Origin: Limibacillus sp.
GTDB taxonomy: Bacteria; Pseudomonadota; Alphaproteobacteria; Kiloniellales; CECT-8803
Direction of reading: 5' to 3'
Assembly (NCBI GenBank): GCA_037379885.1
Contig: JARRJC010000006.1
Span: 1 to 64,000, forward strand
DNA: 64,000 nucleotides
Position 1 is the stretch's first letter; each line of letters begins with the position of its first letter. The position numbers were made by a program, and so were the translations under genes. This document shows, one piece after another, positions 7,918 through 17,801 of the stretch. The notes under the pieces were generated by a model, which saw nothing but the letters and a program-made list of their open reading frames with translations, was not told the DNA's origin and did no database searches.

Positions 7918-9450
7918 ATGCAGGACATCATCCGATTGTTGGAAGAAAAGCGTGAGGCCGCGCGCGCCGGGGGTGGCGAGCGCCGTACCGAGGCGCAGCA
8001 CGGGAAGGGAAAACTGACCGCGCGCGAGCGGATAGAGGTGCTGCTGGACGAGGGTTCCTTCGAAGAATGGGACATGTTCAAGGAGCACCGCTGCGTCGAT
8101 TTCGGCATGGCCGACCAGACCGTTCCCGGCGATGGCGTGGTCACGGGCTTCGGGACGGTGGGCGGACGCCCGATCTTCGTCTTCAGCCAGGATTTCACGG
8201 TCTTCGGAGGATCGCTCTCGGAAACCCACGCCGAGAAGATCTGCAAGATCATGGATCAGGCCATGCGGGTGGGCGTGCCGGTCGTGGGCCTCAACGATTC
8301 CGGCGGCGCGCGCATTCAGGAAGGCGTGGCCTCACTTGCCGGCTACGCCGAGGTGTTTCAGCGCAACGTGCTCGCCTCGGGCGTGGTGCCCCAAATTTCC
8401 ATGATCATGGGTCCCTGCGCGGGCGGGGCGGTCTACTCGCCGGCCATGACCGACTTCATCTTCATGGTGAAGGACTCCTCCTACATGTTCGTGACCGGCC
8501 CCGACGTGGTGAAGACCGTGACCCATGAAACCGTGACGCATGAGGAGCTGGGCGGGGCCTTGACCCACACCACCCGCTCCGGCGTCGCCGACCTGGCGTT
8601 CGAGAACGATGTCGAGGCCCTGCTGGAGCTGCGCCGCTTCCTCGGGTTCTTGCCCTCGTCAAATCGTGAGGGCCCGCCTGAGCGTCCGACAGGCGACCCG
8701 CGTGACCGTCCCGACTATTCCCTGGACAGCCTGATCCCGCCCAACCCGAACAAGCCCTACGACATGAAGGAGCTGATCGAGAAGGTGGTGGACGAGGGCG
8801 AGTTCTTCGAGCTTCAGCCCGCCTATGCCGGGAACATCGTGATCGGGTTCGCGCGCTTCAACGGATCGCCGGTCGGGATCGTCGCCAATCAGCCCATGGT
8901 GCTCGCCGGCTGTCTGGATATCTCTTCCGCCATCAAGGGCGCGCGCTTCGTGCGCTTCTGCGACGCCTTCAACATTCCGATCGTCACCTTCGTCGACGTG
9001 CCGGGGTTCCTGCCGGGAACCTCTCAGGAATACAACGGCATCATCAAGCATGGGGCAAAGCTGCTCTTCGCCTACGCCGAAGCGACGGTGCCCAAGGTGA
9101 CGGTCATCACCCGCAAGGCCTATGGCGGTGCTTACGACGTGATGAGCTCCAAGCATCTGCGCGGCGATGTGAACTATGCCTGGCCGACCGCTGAGATCGC
9201 CGTCATGGGGCCGAAGGGCGCGGTGGAGATCATCTTCCGTCAGGACATGGACGACCCTGAGAAGATCGAGCAGCGCACCGAGGAATACCGCCAGAAGTTC
9301 GCGAACCCCTTCGTAGCGGCTTCGCGCGGCTTCATCGATGACGTGATCATGCCGCACAACACGCGGCGCCGGATCTGCCGGGCGCTGGAGATGTTGCGGG
9401 ACAAGGAGCAGGAAAACCCGCCCAAGAAGCACGATAATCTGCCGCTGTAA
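7918..9450 (+). CDS. pccB: Propionyl-CoA carboxylase beta chain (carboxyltransferase)
   Basis: A 510-residue carboxyltransferase subunit with fused N and C crotonase-like domains, the form found in propionyl-CoA carboxylases. Motifs include the start [37 protein letters not shown], the acyl-CoA pocket segment [39 protein letters not shown], and, in the second half, [15 protein letters not shown] and [17 protein letters not shown]. It transfers CO2 from carboxybiotin to propionyl-CoA to give methylmalonyl-CoA, working with the alpha chain encoded 29 bases downstream. It serves valine, isoleucine, threonine and odd-chain fatty acid breakdown, pathways partly present elsewhere in this window. 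The ATG follows GGGGAAGGGAC. Confidence 0.96.
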   Translation: MQDIIRLLEEKREAARAGGGERRTEAQHGKGKLTARERIEVLLDEGSFEEWDMFKEHRCVDFGMADQTVPGDGVVTGFGTVGGRPIFVFSQDFTVFGGSLSETHAEKICKIMDQAMRVGVPVVGLNDSGGARIQEGVASLAGYAEVFQRNVLASGVVPQISMIMGPCAGGAVYSPAMTDFIFMVKDSSYMFVTGPDVVKTVTHETVTHEELGGALTHTTRSGVADLAFENDVEALLELRRFLGFLPSSNREGPPERPTGDPRDRPDYSLDSLIPPNPNKPYDMKELIEKVVDEGEFFELQPAYAGNIVIGFARFNGSPVGIVANQPMVLAGCLDISSAIKGARFVRFCDAFNIPIVTFVDVPGFLPGTSQEYNGIIKHGAKLLFAYAEATVPKVTVITRKAYGGAYDVMSSKHLRGDVNYAWPTAEIAVMGPKGAVEIIFRQDMDDPEKIEQRTEEYRQKFANPFVAASRGFIDDVIMPHNTRRRICRALEMLRDKEQENPPKKHDNLPL

Positions 9451-9479
9451 CGCGCAAGACGGGGACAGGAAGCACCAAG

Positions 9480-11465
9480 ATGGCTGATAAGAAACGACCC
9501 TTTGACAAGATACTGATCGCCAACCGTGGCGAGATCGCCTGCCGCGTGATCCGCTCGGCCAAGCGCATGGGCATCAAGACCGTCGCCGTTTATTCGGAGG
9601 CGGACGCCGGAGCGCTGCATGTCGACTTGGCCGACGAGTCCGTCGCGATTGGGCCCGCCCCCGCCTCGGAGAGCTACCTGGTCGCCGATAAGCTGATCGA
9701 GGCCTGCAAGAAGACCGGGGCTGAGGCCGTTCACCCCGGCTATGGCTTCGTCTCGGAGAACACCGCCTTCGCCAAGGCGCTGGACAAGGCCGGCATCGCC
9801 TTCATCGGTCCGCCGCCGGGCGCCATCGCCGCCATGGGCGACAAGATCGAATCGAAGAAGCTGGCGGCGGAAGCGGGGGTTTCCACCGTTCCCGGCTACA
9901 TGGGCGTCATCGCCGACGCCGAGGAGGCGGTGAAGATCGCCAAGGAGATCGGCTTTCCGGTCATGATCAAGGCCTCAGCCGGGGGCGGCGGCAAGGGCAT
10001 GCGCGTGGCCTACGACGAGGCCGAGGCGAAGGACGGCTTCCGCTCCGCCACGAACGAGGCGCGCTCCTCCTTCGGCGACGACCGGGTCTTCATCGAGAAG
10101 TTCATCGAAGAGCCGCGCCACATCGAGATTCAGGTCCTGGCGGATAAGCACGGGACGACGCTGCACCTGGGCGAGCGTGAGTGCTCCATCCAGCGCCGCC
10201 ATCAGAAAGTCATCGAAGAGGCTCCATCGCCCTTCCTCGACGCCGAGACGCGTGAGGCCATGGGCGAGCAGGCCAAGGCGCTGGCGCGCGCGGTCGATTA
10301 CTGCTCCGCCGGCACGGTCGAGTTCATCGTCGACAAGAACCGCAATTTCTACTTCCTGGAGATGAACACGCGCCTTCAGGTCGAGCATCCCGTGACCGAG
10401 ATGGTGACCGGGATCGATATCGTCGAATGGATGATCCGGATCGCCGCGGGCGAGAAGCTGACGCTCGCCCAGGAGGACATTGGCTGGAAGGGTTGGGCCA
10501 TCGAATCGCGCGTCTACGCCGAGGATCCCCGCCGCAACTTCCTGCCTTCCATCGGCCGTCTGGCCCGCTACAGGGAACCTCAGGGCGAGGGCGTGCGCGT
10601 GGACAGCGGCGTGATCGAAGGCTCGGAGATCACCATGTTCTACGATCCCATGATCGCCAAGCTGGTGACCTATGGCGCCGACCGGAACAAGGCGATCGCC
10701 CGTATGCAGACCGCGCTGGATTCCTTCTACATCCGCGGTATCAACCACAACATGGACTTCCTCGCCGCCGTACTGGCGCAGCCGCGTTTCAAGGAAGGGC
10801 GGCTTTCCACCAACTACATCGCCGAGGAGTTCCCGGACGGCTTCGAAGGGCTGGAGGCGAGCGAGGAGGTGACGCGCCAGTTGATCGCGACCGCCGCCGT
10901 CCTGCGCTTCATCCGCGCGGAACGGGATGCCGAGGTCTCCGGTCAGGAGGCGCCCAACGATTGGGTCGCGCGGGTGGAGCAGACGGAGAATCACCCGGTC
11001 TCGGTGGAACGCCGGGGAGAGGACTTCCTGGTGGAGTTGGGCGGCCATTCCATGACCGTCTCCAGCGCCTGGAAGCTGGGCGATCTGGTCTTCCTCGGCA
11101 AGGTCGAGGGCAAGGGCGTATCGATCCAGATCGACAGGCGCGGACCGGCCGACCGGCTTACCATGGGCGGTGTCGCTCAGGAGATCATGGTGCTGCGCCC
11201 GCGTATCGCGGAACTTGCCGCGCTGATGCCGATCAAACAGCCGCCCGACCTCTCCAAGTTCCTGCTCTCCCCAATGCCGGGGCTGCTGGTCTCGCTGGCC
11301 GTGGAGGAGGGGCAGGAGGTCAAGGCAGGCGAGGAGCTCGCGGTCGTGGAGGCGATGAAGATGGAGAACATCCTGCGCGCCACCAGCGACGGCAAGGTCT
11401 CCAAGGTCTGCGCCGAGCCGGGGGCGAGCCTGGCGGTCGATCAGGCGATCCTGGAGTTCGAATAA
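9480..11465 (+). CDS. pccA: Propionyl-CoA carboxylase alpha chain (biotin carboxylase + BCCP)
   Basis: A 661-residue biotin-dependent subunit. The N-terminal biotin carboxylase begins with FDKILIANRGEIACRVIRSAKRMG; the ATP-grasp glycine loop is ASAGGGGKGMR (about 165-175), and the catalytic segment has FLEMNTRLQVEHPVTE. A linker/BT-type domain follows (about 450-580), then the biotinyl domain at the C-terminus with EAMKMEN, biotinylated Lys near K627. Length and domain order match PccA rather than acetyl-CoA carboxylase AccC, which lacks the BCCP. It lies 29 bases behind pccB with an SD-like GGGGACAGGA, so the two subunits are cotranscribed. Confidence 0.96.
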   Translation: MADKKRPFDKILIANRGEIACRVIRSAKRMGIKTVAVYSEADAGALHVDLADESVAIGPAPASESYLVADKLIEACKKTGAEAVHPGYGFVSENTAFAKALDKAGIAFIGPPPGAIAAMGDKIESKKLAAEAGVSTVPGYMGVIADAEEAVKIAKEIGFPVMIKASAGGGGKGMRVAYDEAEAKDGFRSATNEARSSFGDDRVFIEKFIEEPRHIEIQVLADKHGTTLHLGERECSIQRRHQKVIEEAPSPFLDAETREAMGEQAKALARAVDYCSAGTVEFIVDKNRNFYFLEMNTRLQVEHPVTEMVTGIDIVEWMIRIAAGEKLTLAQEDIGWKGWAIESRVYAEDPRRNFLPSIGRLARYREPQGEGVRVDSGVIEGSEITMFYDPMIAKLVTYGADRNKAIARMQTALDSFYIRGINHNMDFLAAVLAQPRFKEGRLSTNYIAEEFPDGFEGLEASEEVTRQLIATAAVLRFIRAERDAEVSGQEAPNDWVARVEQTENHPVSVERRGEDFLVELGGHSMTVSSAWKLGDLVFLGKVEGKGVSIQIDRRGPADRLTMGGVAQEIMVLRPRIAELAALMPIKQPPDLSKFLLSPMPGLLVSLAVEEGQEVKAGEELAVVEAMKMENILRATSDGKVSKVCAEPGASLAVDQAILEFE

Positions 11466-11490
11466 GGCCCGGGTGGGCGAATAGCCGGAC

Positions 11491-11922
11491 ATGGAACATC
11501 TCGACAGACCCTCCGAGGAAGATTGGGACGAACGCCGTCTCTGGTTCGAGGAGGAGCAGGCGCGCGCCACCGCAGGCGGCGTCGGCCGCTTGTCGGAGCA
11601 GGGTGCGGCGCTGATGGTCGAGTTGCAGTGCTGCTTTTGCGCCGGGGCCTGGGTGGCCAGCGTCCTGCTGGCCGCCGCCGTGGTCGACGCCCAGGCGCTT
11701 TACAGCGGCTTCCCGGCCGATGAACTCACTGAGGAGCGGAGCTGGTTACGGCAGCTGCGCAATGGCCTGCTGCACGAGAACCGCTCCAAGCCTGCCCTGA
11801 CCGTCGAGGATCACTGGACCCAGCGCGACCTCTGGCGGCGTCACGCCAAGCGCGCGGTCAGGGTCGCCTTCGCAAGCGTCCACGGCACGGCCTCGCCCCG
11901 GCGGCGCGCCGGGCGAGGGTAA
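11491..11922 (+). CDS. Small protein of unknown function with HEPN-like motif
   Basis: A 143-residue protein I do not recognise by name. The N-terminus (MEHLDRPSEEDWDERRLWFEEEQ) is charged; a long Ala/Leu-rich helix follows (about 38-68), then a helix ending in WLRQLRNGLLHENR (about 85-98) and a final amphipathic helix. RNGLLH fits the R-x4-H motif of HEPN-fold proteins with the preferred Asn after Arg, and the helix layout fits that small four-helix fold. HEPN proteins are often RNases or nucleotidyltransferase partners. The gene lies 25 bases behind pccA and may be cotranscribed, which suggests a housekeeping rather than a toxin role. The Arg-rich C-terminus may be disordered. Function is open. 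Confidence 0.65.
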   Translation: MEHLDRPSEEDWDERRLWFEEEQARATAGGVGRLSEQGAALMVELQCCFCAGAWVASVLLAAAVVDAQALYSGFPADELTEERSWLRQLRNGLLHENRSKPALTVEDHWTQRDLWRRHAKRAVRVAFASVHGTASPRRRAGRG

Positions 11923-12046
11923 GAGGGGCGGGAGTGAGAAGGAGCCTTGGGGCGGAGAGGTGCCGGAAGGCTTCGAGCAGCGCCCGACAGCCTGAGCCGC
12001 CCTCCTGACCAACCGACTTTTCCCCAGGCCAGCAGGCTACGCGATC

Positions 12047-12075
12047 TTGTAGCGCTGTGGCCTTGGGGCTACCAT
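12047..12075 (+). promoter_or_regulatory. Weak promoter candidate for parC
   Basis: TTGTAG (12047-12052), a 17-base spacer and TACCAT (12070-12075) lie just upstream of the parC SD. Only the spacing and half of each hexamer match consensus. Confidence 0.25.
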
Positions 12076-12103
12076 ATCTCGCGATTCTTATCAGGGAGAC
12101 TCC

Positions 12104-14347
12104 ATGTCCGCCGTTCGCTCGGAAGACGAGGGCAACATCCAGCCGGTGCGCCTGGCCGACGCGCTGGCCGAGCGTTACTTGAGCTACGCCCTTTCCACCA
12201 TCATGGCTCGCTCGCTGCCCGACGTGCGCGACGGCTTGAAGCCCGTTCACCGGCGCCTGCTCTACGCCATGCGCCAACTGCGATTGAACCCCGATTCGCC
12301 CTATAAGAAGTCGGCCCGCGTGGTCGGCGACGTGATCGGTAAGTTCCACCCGCACGGGGATCAGGCGATCTACGATGCGCTGGTGCGCCTGGCCCAGAAC
12401 TTCGCGCTGCGGTATCCGCTGATCGACGGGCAGGGCAACTTCGGCAATATCGACGGCGATAACGCGGCGGCCATGCGATACACCGAGGCCCGGTTGACGG
12501 CCGTGGCCGAGGCGCTGCTCGACGGCATCGACGAGGACACGGTCGATTTCCGCCCGACCTATGACGGGGAGGGCAAGGAGCCGGTGGTGCTGCCGTCGGC
12601 CTTTCCGAACCTGCTGGCCAATGGCTCCCAGGGCATCGCGGTCGGCATGGCCACCTCGATCCCGCCGCACAATGCCGAAGAGCTCTGCAACGCGCTGCTG
12701 CACATCATCAAGCACCCCAACGTCACCGCCGACAAGCTGGTGGAACTGGTGCCCGGACCCGACTTCCCGACCGGCGGCATCCTGGTGGAATCCCGCGAGG
12801 CGATTCGGGAGGCCTATGCCACGGGGCGCGGTTCCTTCCGTCTGAGGGCGCGCTGGGAGGCGGAGAAGATGCCCGGCGGCACCTACCGGATCATCGTCAC
12901 CGAGATTCCCTATCAGGTTCAGAAATCCAAGCTGATCGAACGCATCGCCGACCTGCTGCACCAGAAGAAGCTGCCGCTGCTGGCCGACGTCCTGGACGAG
13001 TCCGCCGCTGATGTGCGCGTGGTGCTGGAGCCCAAGAGCCGCAACGTCGCGCCGGAGGTGCTGATGGAGCACCTCTTCAAGCAGACAGAGCTGGAGACGC
13101 GGGTCAGCCTCAACATGAACGTGCTGGGGGCGGACCACACCCCGCGGGTCATGCCGCTGCGCGACGTCCTGCAGGCTTTCCTTGACCACCGGCACGAGGT
13201 GCTGGTGCGGCGTTCGCATCATCGCCTGGACGAGATCATCAAGCGCCTGGAGGTCCTGAGCGGCTATCTGGTGGCTTACCTCAACCTCGACGAGGTGATC
13301 CGGATCATCCGGGAGGAGGACGAGCCCAAGGCCGAACTGATCGCGGCCTTCGATCTGACCGAGAATCAGGCGGACGCCATCCTGAACATGCGCCTGCGCC
13401 ATTTGCGCAAGCTTGAGGAAATGGAGATCCGCAAGGAGCACGACGCCCTGACGGCGGAACGCGCGGACCTCGAAGACCTGTTGGAGAACGAGGAGAGGCG
13501 CTGGTCCACGATCGCCGATCAGATCCGCGCAACGCGGGAGGCCTTCGGCAAGAAGACCGACCTGGGGCGGCGCATGACCGACCTCGGCGACGTGCCGGAT
13601 GACATCGTGGTGCCGCTGGAAGCGGTGATCGAACGCGAGCCCATCACCGTCCTGCTTTCCCAGAAGGGCTGGATACGGGCGATGAAAGGGCACGTCGAGG
13701 ATGTGACCACCGCCAAGTACAAGGAAGGCGACCGGGAGCGCTTCGTTCAGCGCGCCCAGACCACCGACAAGCTGCTGGTCTTCGCGACCAACGGGCGGCT
13801 CTACACGCTGGGTGCCGACAAGCTGCCCGGCGGGCGGGGTTTCGGGGAGCCGCTGCGCCTCATGATCGACCTTCCCAACGATCAGGACGTGATCGCCATG
13901 ATGCTGCACAGGCCGGGCGGCAAGCTGCTCGTCGCTTCCAGCGAGGGGCAGGGCTTCCTGGTTCCCGAGGAAGAGGTGATCGCGCAGACCAAGAACGGCA
14001 AGCAGGTCCTGAACGTCTCCGATGGGGCCGAGGCCCAGGTCTGCCGCCCGCTGCCCGAAGGCGCGGATTCTGTCGCGGTGGTGGGGGACAACCACAAGCT
14101 CCTGATCTTCCCGCTGGAAGAGCTGCCGGAGATGACCCGGGGCAAGGGCGTACGGCTACAGCGCTACAAGGACGGCGGCCTGGCCGACGCCAAGTGCTTC
14201 ACGCTGGCCGAGGGCCTGAGCTGGACCATGGGCGGTGCGGGGGATCGTACGCGTACGGAGACCGAACTGACCGACTGGCTGGGCAAGCGCGCCTCGGCAG
14301 GCCGCTTGCCGCCGCGCGGCTTCCCGAAGAACAACCGCTTCGATTGA
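12104..14347 (+). CDS. parC: DNA topoisomerase IV subunit A
   Basis: A 747-residue type IIA topoisomerase A subunit; with ParE it decatenates daughter chromosomes. The breakage-reunion domain starts with [35 protein letters not shown]; the active-site Tyr is Y126 (AAMRYTEAR). ParC rather than GyrA is indicated by the short and divergent C-terminal beta-propeller (about 500-740), absence of the GyrA box, and the [23 protein letters not shown] segment typical of alphaproteobacterial ParC. In the quinolone-resistance region the sequence is [10 protein letters not shown], so the position of E. coli ParC Ser80 is Gln87. The ATG follows CAGGGAGA. It is preceded by about 180 non-coding bases. Confidence 0.95.
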   Translation: MSAVRSEDEGNIQPVRLADALAERYLSYALSTIMARSLPDVRDGLKPVHRRLLYAMRQLRLNPDSPYKKSARVVGDVIGKFHPHGDQAIYDALVRLAQNFALRYPLIDGQGNFGNIDGDNAAAMRYTEARLTAVAEALLDGIDEDTVDFRPTYDGEGKEPVVLPSAFPNLLANGSQGIAVGMATSIPPHNAEELCNALLHIIKHPNVTADKLVELVPGPDFPTGGILVESREAIREAYATGRGSFRLRARWEAEKMPGGTYRIIVTEIPYQVQKSKLIERIADLLHQKKLPLLADVLDESAADVRVVLEPKSRNVAPEVLMEHLFKQTELETRVSLNMNVLGADHTPRVMPLRDVLQAFLDHRHEVLVRRSHHRLDEIIKRLEVLSGYLVAYLNLDEVIRIIREEDEPKAELIAAFDLTENQADAILNMRLRHLRKLEEMEIRKEHDALTAERADLEDLLENEERRWSTIADQIRATREAFGKKTDLGRRMTDLGDVPDDIVVPLEAVIEREPITVLLSQKGWIRAMKGHVEDVTTAKYKEGDRERFVQRAQTTDKLLVFATNGRLYTLGADKLPGGRGFGEPLRLMIDLPNDQDVIAMMLHRPGGKLLVASSEGQGFLVPEEEVIAQTKNGKQVLNVSDGAEAQVCRPLPEGADSVAVVGDNHKLLIFPLEELPEMTRGKGVRLQRYKDGGLADAKCFTLAEGLSWTMGGAGDRTRTETELTDWLGKRASAGRLPPRGFPKNNRFD

Positions 14348-14373
14348 GTTCGATTGACTTCGATTGAGGCGGC

Positions 14374-14715
14374 TCAGGCGCGCACGAAGAAGATGCGCTT
14401 GATGAGGCCCTGGATCACCTCGTACATCGCCAGCACCTGCACCTGACCGCCGGGCAAGCCGGTCAGCACCTCCCGGTCGATGGCGTAGTCGCCGATCTCC
14501 ATCTGGTTGGTGACCGCGCAGTAGAGCTCCTCGTGAGAGAAGCGGTTCTCATAGAGGCTCCGGATTTCCTCGTGCCCCTCGGCGATGACATCGCCCGATG
14601 GCAGGTCGTAGATGACGGCGTCAGCGTGGAAGAGCGCCATGTAGCCTTCCAAATCATGGGCGTTGTAGGCCTGTAGCTGCAGCTTGGCGACCTCGCGCGG
14701 CGTGCGGTTCTCCAT
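14374..14715 (-). CDS. SnoaL/NTF2-like protein
   Basis: A 113-residue single-domain protein of the NTF2-like cone fold (SnoaL-like). The pattern ...LQLQAYNAHDLEGYMALFHADAVIYDLPSGDVIAEGHEEIRSLYENRF... is characteristic: a helix with AYNxHD, then a strand with the DAVIYD motif, then the G-x-E-x-I-R-x-x-Y element. Such domains bind small hydrophobic ligands or act as cyclases, isomerases or hydrolases; the substrate is unknown. It is encoded upstream of the gamma-glutamyltransferase-like gene in chromosomal position but downstream in transcription, 28 bases after its stop, so the two may be one transcript. A GGGAGAGGG-type SD precedes the ATG. Confidence 0.8.
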   Translation of the reverse strand: MENRTPREVAKLQLQAYNAHDLEGYMALFHADAVIYDLPSGDVIAEGHEEIRSLYENRFSHEELYCAVTNQMEIGDYAIDREVLTGLPGGQVQVLAMYEVIQGLIKRIFFVRA

Positions 14716-14743
14716 CTTGTCTTTCCCTCTCCCTTAAGTTCCC

Positions 14744-16336
14744 TCAGAGCGCCACGGCATCGCCGTCGCTGCGCGGATCGCTGGCGCCTTCGTAGCGGCC
14801 CTCGGGCGATACCGCGACCGCGCCGGCATGACCCATGGTGCTGGTGAAGGGCTCCAGCACTTCGACCTCGTGACCGGCGTTCCTGAGCGCCTCCACCAGG
14901 GCCGGGTCGAAGCGGCTCTCCAGCTTCAGGGTCGTGGTGTTCTCCCCCCAGGTGCGGCCCAACAGCCAGCGCGGCGCGGTGACCGCCTGCTGCAGATCCT
15001 GGCCGAAGAGGACATGGCGGCTGTAGACCGCCGATTGGCTCTGCGGCTGGCCTTCGCCCCCCATGTTGCCGTAGGCGAGGGTGCGCCCGTCCTTGAGGCG
15101 CGCAAGCGCCGGGTTCAGCGTGTGGAAGGGCCGCAGGCCCGGCTGCAGGTGGTTGTGGTGCGCCGGGTCGAGCGAGAAGGCCGTACCCCGGTTCTGCCAG
15201 AGGATGCCGGTATCCGGCACCACCAGGCCGCTGCCGTACTCCCAATAGACCGACTGGATGAAGGAAACCACGCGCCCCTCGGCGTCGGCGGCTCCCATCC
15301 AGATGGTGTCGCCCGGTTTGGGTTGGTGGGGCCAGGGCAGGGCGCGCTTGCGGTCTATGCCCGAGGCGAGCTCATCCAGAAAGGCGGATTGCAGCCAGGC
15401 CTTGGGGTCCGTGGTCATGATCTTGGGGTCGGCGAGCGAGGCGTTGCGCAGGATGAAGGCCTGCTTTGTCGCTTCGACCAGACCGTGGATATGGTCGAAG
15501 CTTTCGGCCTCGCGCACCCCAAGGCGGTCGAAAAGCGCCAGGATCATCAGCGAGGATACGCCCTGTGTCGGGGGCGGCATGTTGTAGAGCTTGCCGCTGC
15601 CGATCTCGACCGACAGAGGTTCGACCGGGCGCGCCAGGTAGGCCTCCAGGTCGGAGAGGCGCAAGGGGCTGCCGACGGACTCCAGACCTTTGGCGAGGCT
15701 GCGGGCCAGATCGCCCCGGTAGAAGTCGTCGAACCCGGCGCGGCCCAACTGTTCCAGGCTGGCGGCCAGCGCCGGCTGCTTCAGCAGCGCGCCCTCCGGC
15801 AGCACCTCGCCGCCGGCATCCAGATAGGTCGCGGCAAAGCCCGGTGAATCGAGCAGTTCCGGCAGCTTCTCGCGGGTCAGCCCCTCCTGACCGCGGGTGA
15901 CGCAGACGCCTTCCTTGCCGTGGCGGACGGCCGCGGCCATCAGCTCCTCGCGGGGAAGCGCCTTGCCCCAGGTCGAGGCGTGCCTCAGCGCCGCGCCCCA
16001 GCCGGCGACGGTCCCAGCGCAGGTGAGGGCGGCCAGCGGGCCGCGCGCCGGTATCTGCTCCAGCCCCTGTTCTCTGTAGAAATCAATGCTGGCGAGTCCG
16101 GCCGCGCCGCCGCTCGCGTCGATTCCGACCGGGTCCTTACCGGGTTCGGCGATCAGCCAGAAGCCGTCGCCGCCGATGGCGTTCATGTGCGGATAGACGA
16201 CGGCGATGGCGGCGGCCGCTGCGACCATGGCCTCGACGGCGTTCCCGCCCGCGCGCAGGATGTCGACGCCTGCTTCGGCGGCCAGATGATGCGGCGCGCT
16301 GACCATTCCGCGCCGTCCCTGTCTTGCGTAGATCAT
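14744..16336 (-). CDS. Gamma-glutamyltransferase-family Ntn hydrolase (YwrD-like)
   Basis: A 530-residue member of the gamma-glutamyltransferase family, which self-cleaves into two subunits at a Thr that becomes the nucleophile. The N-terminus has MVSAPHHLAAEAGVDILRAGGNAVEAMVAAAAAIAVVYPH and GGDGFW, and the later region has YNMPPPTQG and GSGLVVPDTGILWQNR. The expected cleavage Thr is about T344 (GDTIWMGAAD); classical enzymes read TTHxS here, so the two residues after the nucleophile differ. No signal peptide is seen, suggesting a cytoplasmic enzyme of the YwrD-like branch. The ATG at 16334-16336 is chosen because homology begins at MIYARQGRRG; the open frame continues upstream without SD or family match. 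Real substrate unknown. Confidence 0.85.
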   Translation of the reverse strand: MIYARQGRRGMVSAPHHLAAEAGVDILRAGGNAVEAMVAAAAAIAVVYPHMNAIGGDGFWLIAEPGKDPVGIDASGGAAGLASIDFYREQGLEQIPARGPLAALTCAGTVAGWGAALRHASTWGKALPREELMAAAVRHGKEGVCVTRGQEGLTREKLPELLDSPGFAATYLDAGGEVLPEGALLKQPALAASLEQLGRAGFDDFYRGDLARSLAKGLESVGSPLRLSDLEAYLARPVEPLSVEIGSGKLYNMPPPTQGVSSLMILALFDRLGVREAESFDHIHGLVEATKQAFILRNASLADPKIMTTDPKAWLQSAFLDELASGIDRKRALPWPHQPKPGDTIWMGAADAEGRVVSFIQSVYWEYGSGLVVPDTGILWQNRGTAFSLDPAHHNHLQPGLRPFHTLNPALARLKDGRTLAYGNMGGEGQPQSQSAVYSRHVLFGQDLQQAVTAPRWLLGRTWGENTTTLKLESRFDPALVEALRNAGHEVEVLEPFTSTMGHAGAVAVSPEGRYEGASDPRSDGDAVAL

Positions 16337-16656
16337 TCTTGTAGGGCGTCCTTTCCTGCCCGTGATGCAGCGGCGAACCAAGGCCGCGCGGCAGTAGAGC
16401 ATGGGCCCGGCGTGGCCGTCTAACGTGAAAGTCGAGGCAATCCGCCCGCTCTTGAATTGATGGCGACGAAGCCATGCGAAATGATTGAAACTGCTTTGCG
16501 TTTTCGTTCTAGCTCTTATAGGATCGCCTTCGCTTCGCGCTTTCGTTTGGCGTGAGGGTGGAGGACGTCGCAAACCGTTGGCTGTTCTCTGGCAAAGACG
16601 CTTACTTTCGCGCGGAACACGCGATAACCGATCAGAACCCAAGGGAGGTTTCTTTA
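16337..16656. other. 320-bp divergent intergenic region (GGT-like gene / TRAP operon)
   Basis: Holds the start regions of two divergent units. On the plus strand TTGAAA (16485-16490), 17 bases, TCTAGC (16508-16513) is a moderate promoter candidate for the TRAP operon; a strong SD GGGAGG (16643-16648) precedes its first gene. No clear operator palindrome was found. Confidence 0.4.
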
Positions 16657-17754
16657 ATGAAAAGGCGTGACTTCATCAAAACGGCGGGCGTGGCTGGCGT
16701 CGGCGGCGTGGCCGCTGCTTCGGCTCTGGCGGCTCCGGCGGTCGCACAGGACCGCATCGAAATGGCGGTCGTCTCCACCTGGCCCCGCGATTTCCCCGGT
16801 CTTGGCACCGGCGCGCAGCGCTTCGCGCAGCGCGTGTCCGACATGACCGACGGCCGCATCCAGGTGCAGTACTTCGCCGCTGGCGAGCGCGTCGGCGCGT
16901 TCGACTCCTTCGACGAAGTGGCGTCCGGTAACGCCCAGGCCTATCACGCAGCCGACTACTACTGGAAGGGCAAGCATCCCGGCTGGGCCTACTTCACCTC
17001 CGTTCCCTTCGGTCTCACCTACACCGAAATGAACGCCTGGATCCGCTTCATGGGCGGCCAGCAGCTCTGGGACGAGCTCGCTTCCGAGTTCGGCCTCAAG
17101 TGCCTGATGTGCGGCTCGACCGGCGTGCAGATGGGCGGCTGGTTCAACAAGGAAATCGAAGAGGCCGACGACCTCAAAGGCCTGAAGATGCGTATTCCTG
17201 GCCTCGGCGGCGACGTCATGGCCAAGCTGGGCGCCTCTCCGGTATCCCTGCCGGGCGGTCAGATCTACGAAAACCTCGTGTCCGGCGCGATCGACGCCAC
17301 CGAGTGGGTCGGCCCCTGGAACGATGAGGTCATGAAGTTCTACGAAGCCGCCAAGTACTACTACTACCCCGGCTTCCACGAGCCCGGCTCCATGCTGGCC
17401 GTCGGCATGAACAAGTCCTGGTGGGAGAGCCTGTCGCCCTCCGATCAGCTCATCATCGAGGCCGCTTCTTCCATGGAGAACGACGTGATGATGTCCGAGT
17501 TCAACGCCAAGAACGGTGAGGCGCTGACGCGCCTGATCAACGAGCAGGGCGTCGAGCTGCGCGAGTTCAACGATGACATCTACGATTCCTTCGGCGCCGC
17601 CGCCGAGGAGGTCTTCGGTGAAGCGCGTGCGCACAGCGATCTGGCGAACCGCATCCACGAGAGCTTCGCCGCCGCGCGGGCCGATGTGGGTGCCTGGGGC
17701 AACCTCGCCGAGGTGGCCTACCTTCGCCAGCGTAACCGCGTGCTGGGCGTCTGA
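16657..17754 (+). CDS. TRAP transporter solute-binding protein (TakP-like)
   Basis: A 365-residue periplasmic binding protein of the DctP family. A twin-arginine signal is visible: KRRDFIKTAG followed by a hydrophobic Ala/Gly/Val stretch and APAVAQ cleavage near residue 31. The segment LKMRIPGLGGDVMAKLGASPVSLPGG contains the DctP carboxylate-binding Arg, and EWVGPWND with YYYYPGFHEPG is typical of the TakP branch, which binds 2-oxo monocarboxylates such as pyruvate or branched-chain keto acids. The ligand here is inference. The ATG is set by GGGAGG nine bases upstream; the longer open frame adds residues ahead of the signal and is rejected. A strong hairpin separates it from the permease genes. 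Confidence 0.92.
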   Translation: MKRRDFIKTAGVAGVGGVAAASALAAPAVAQDRIEMAVVSTWPRDFPGLGTGAQRFAQRVSDMTDGRIQVQYFAAGERVGAFDSFDEVASGNAQAYHAADYYWKGKHPGWAYFTSVPFGLTYTEMNAWIRFMGGQQLWDELASEFGLKCLMCGSTGVQMGGWFNKEIEEADDLKGLKMRIPGLGGDVMAKLGASPVSLPGGQIYENLVSGAIDATEWVGPWNDEVMKFYEAAKYYYYPGFHEPGSMLAVGMNKSWWESLSPSDQLIIEAASSMENDVMMSEFNAKNGEALTRLINEQGVELREFNDDIYDSFGAAAEEVFGEARAHSDLANRIHESFAAARADVGAWGNLAEVAYLRQRNRVLGV

Positions 17755-17801
17755 TCCTGATCGAAGCCTGAGAAAGGCGAAGACAGGTTCTTGAGAACTG
17801 T

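Noticed and set aside
7667-8017. A 116-codon plus-strand open frame crossing into pccB
   Set aside because: It overlaps the pccB start out of frame, has no SD and lies over the hairpin region.
16337-16642. N-terminal extension of the gamma-glutamyltransferase-like gene
   Set aside because: The added 102 residues are basic, lack homology and would occupy the divergent promoter region of the TRAP operon.
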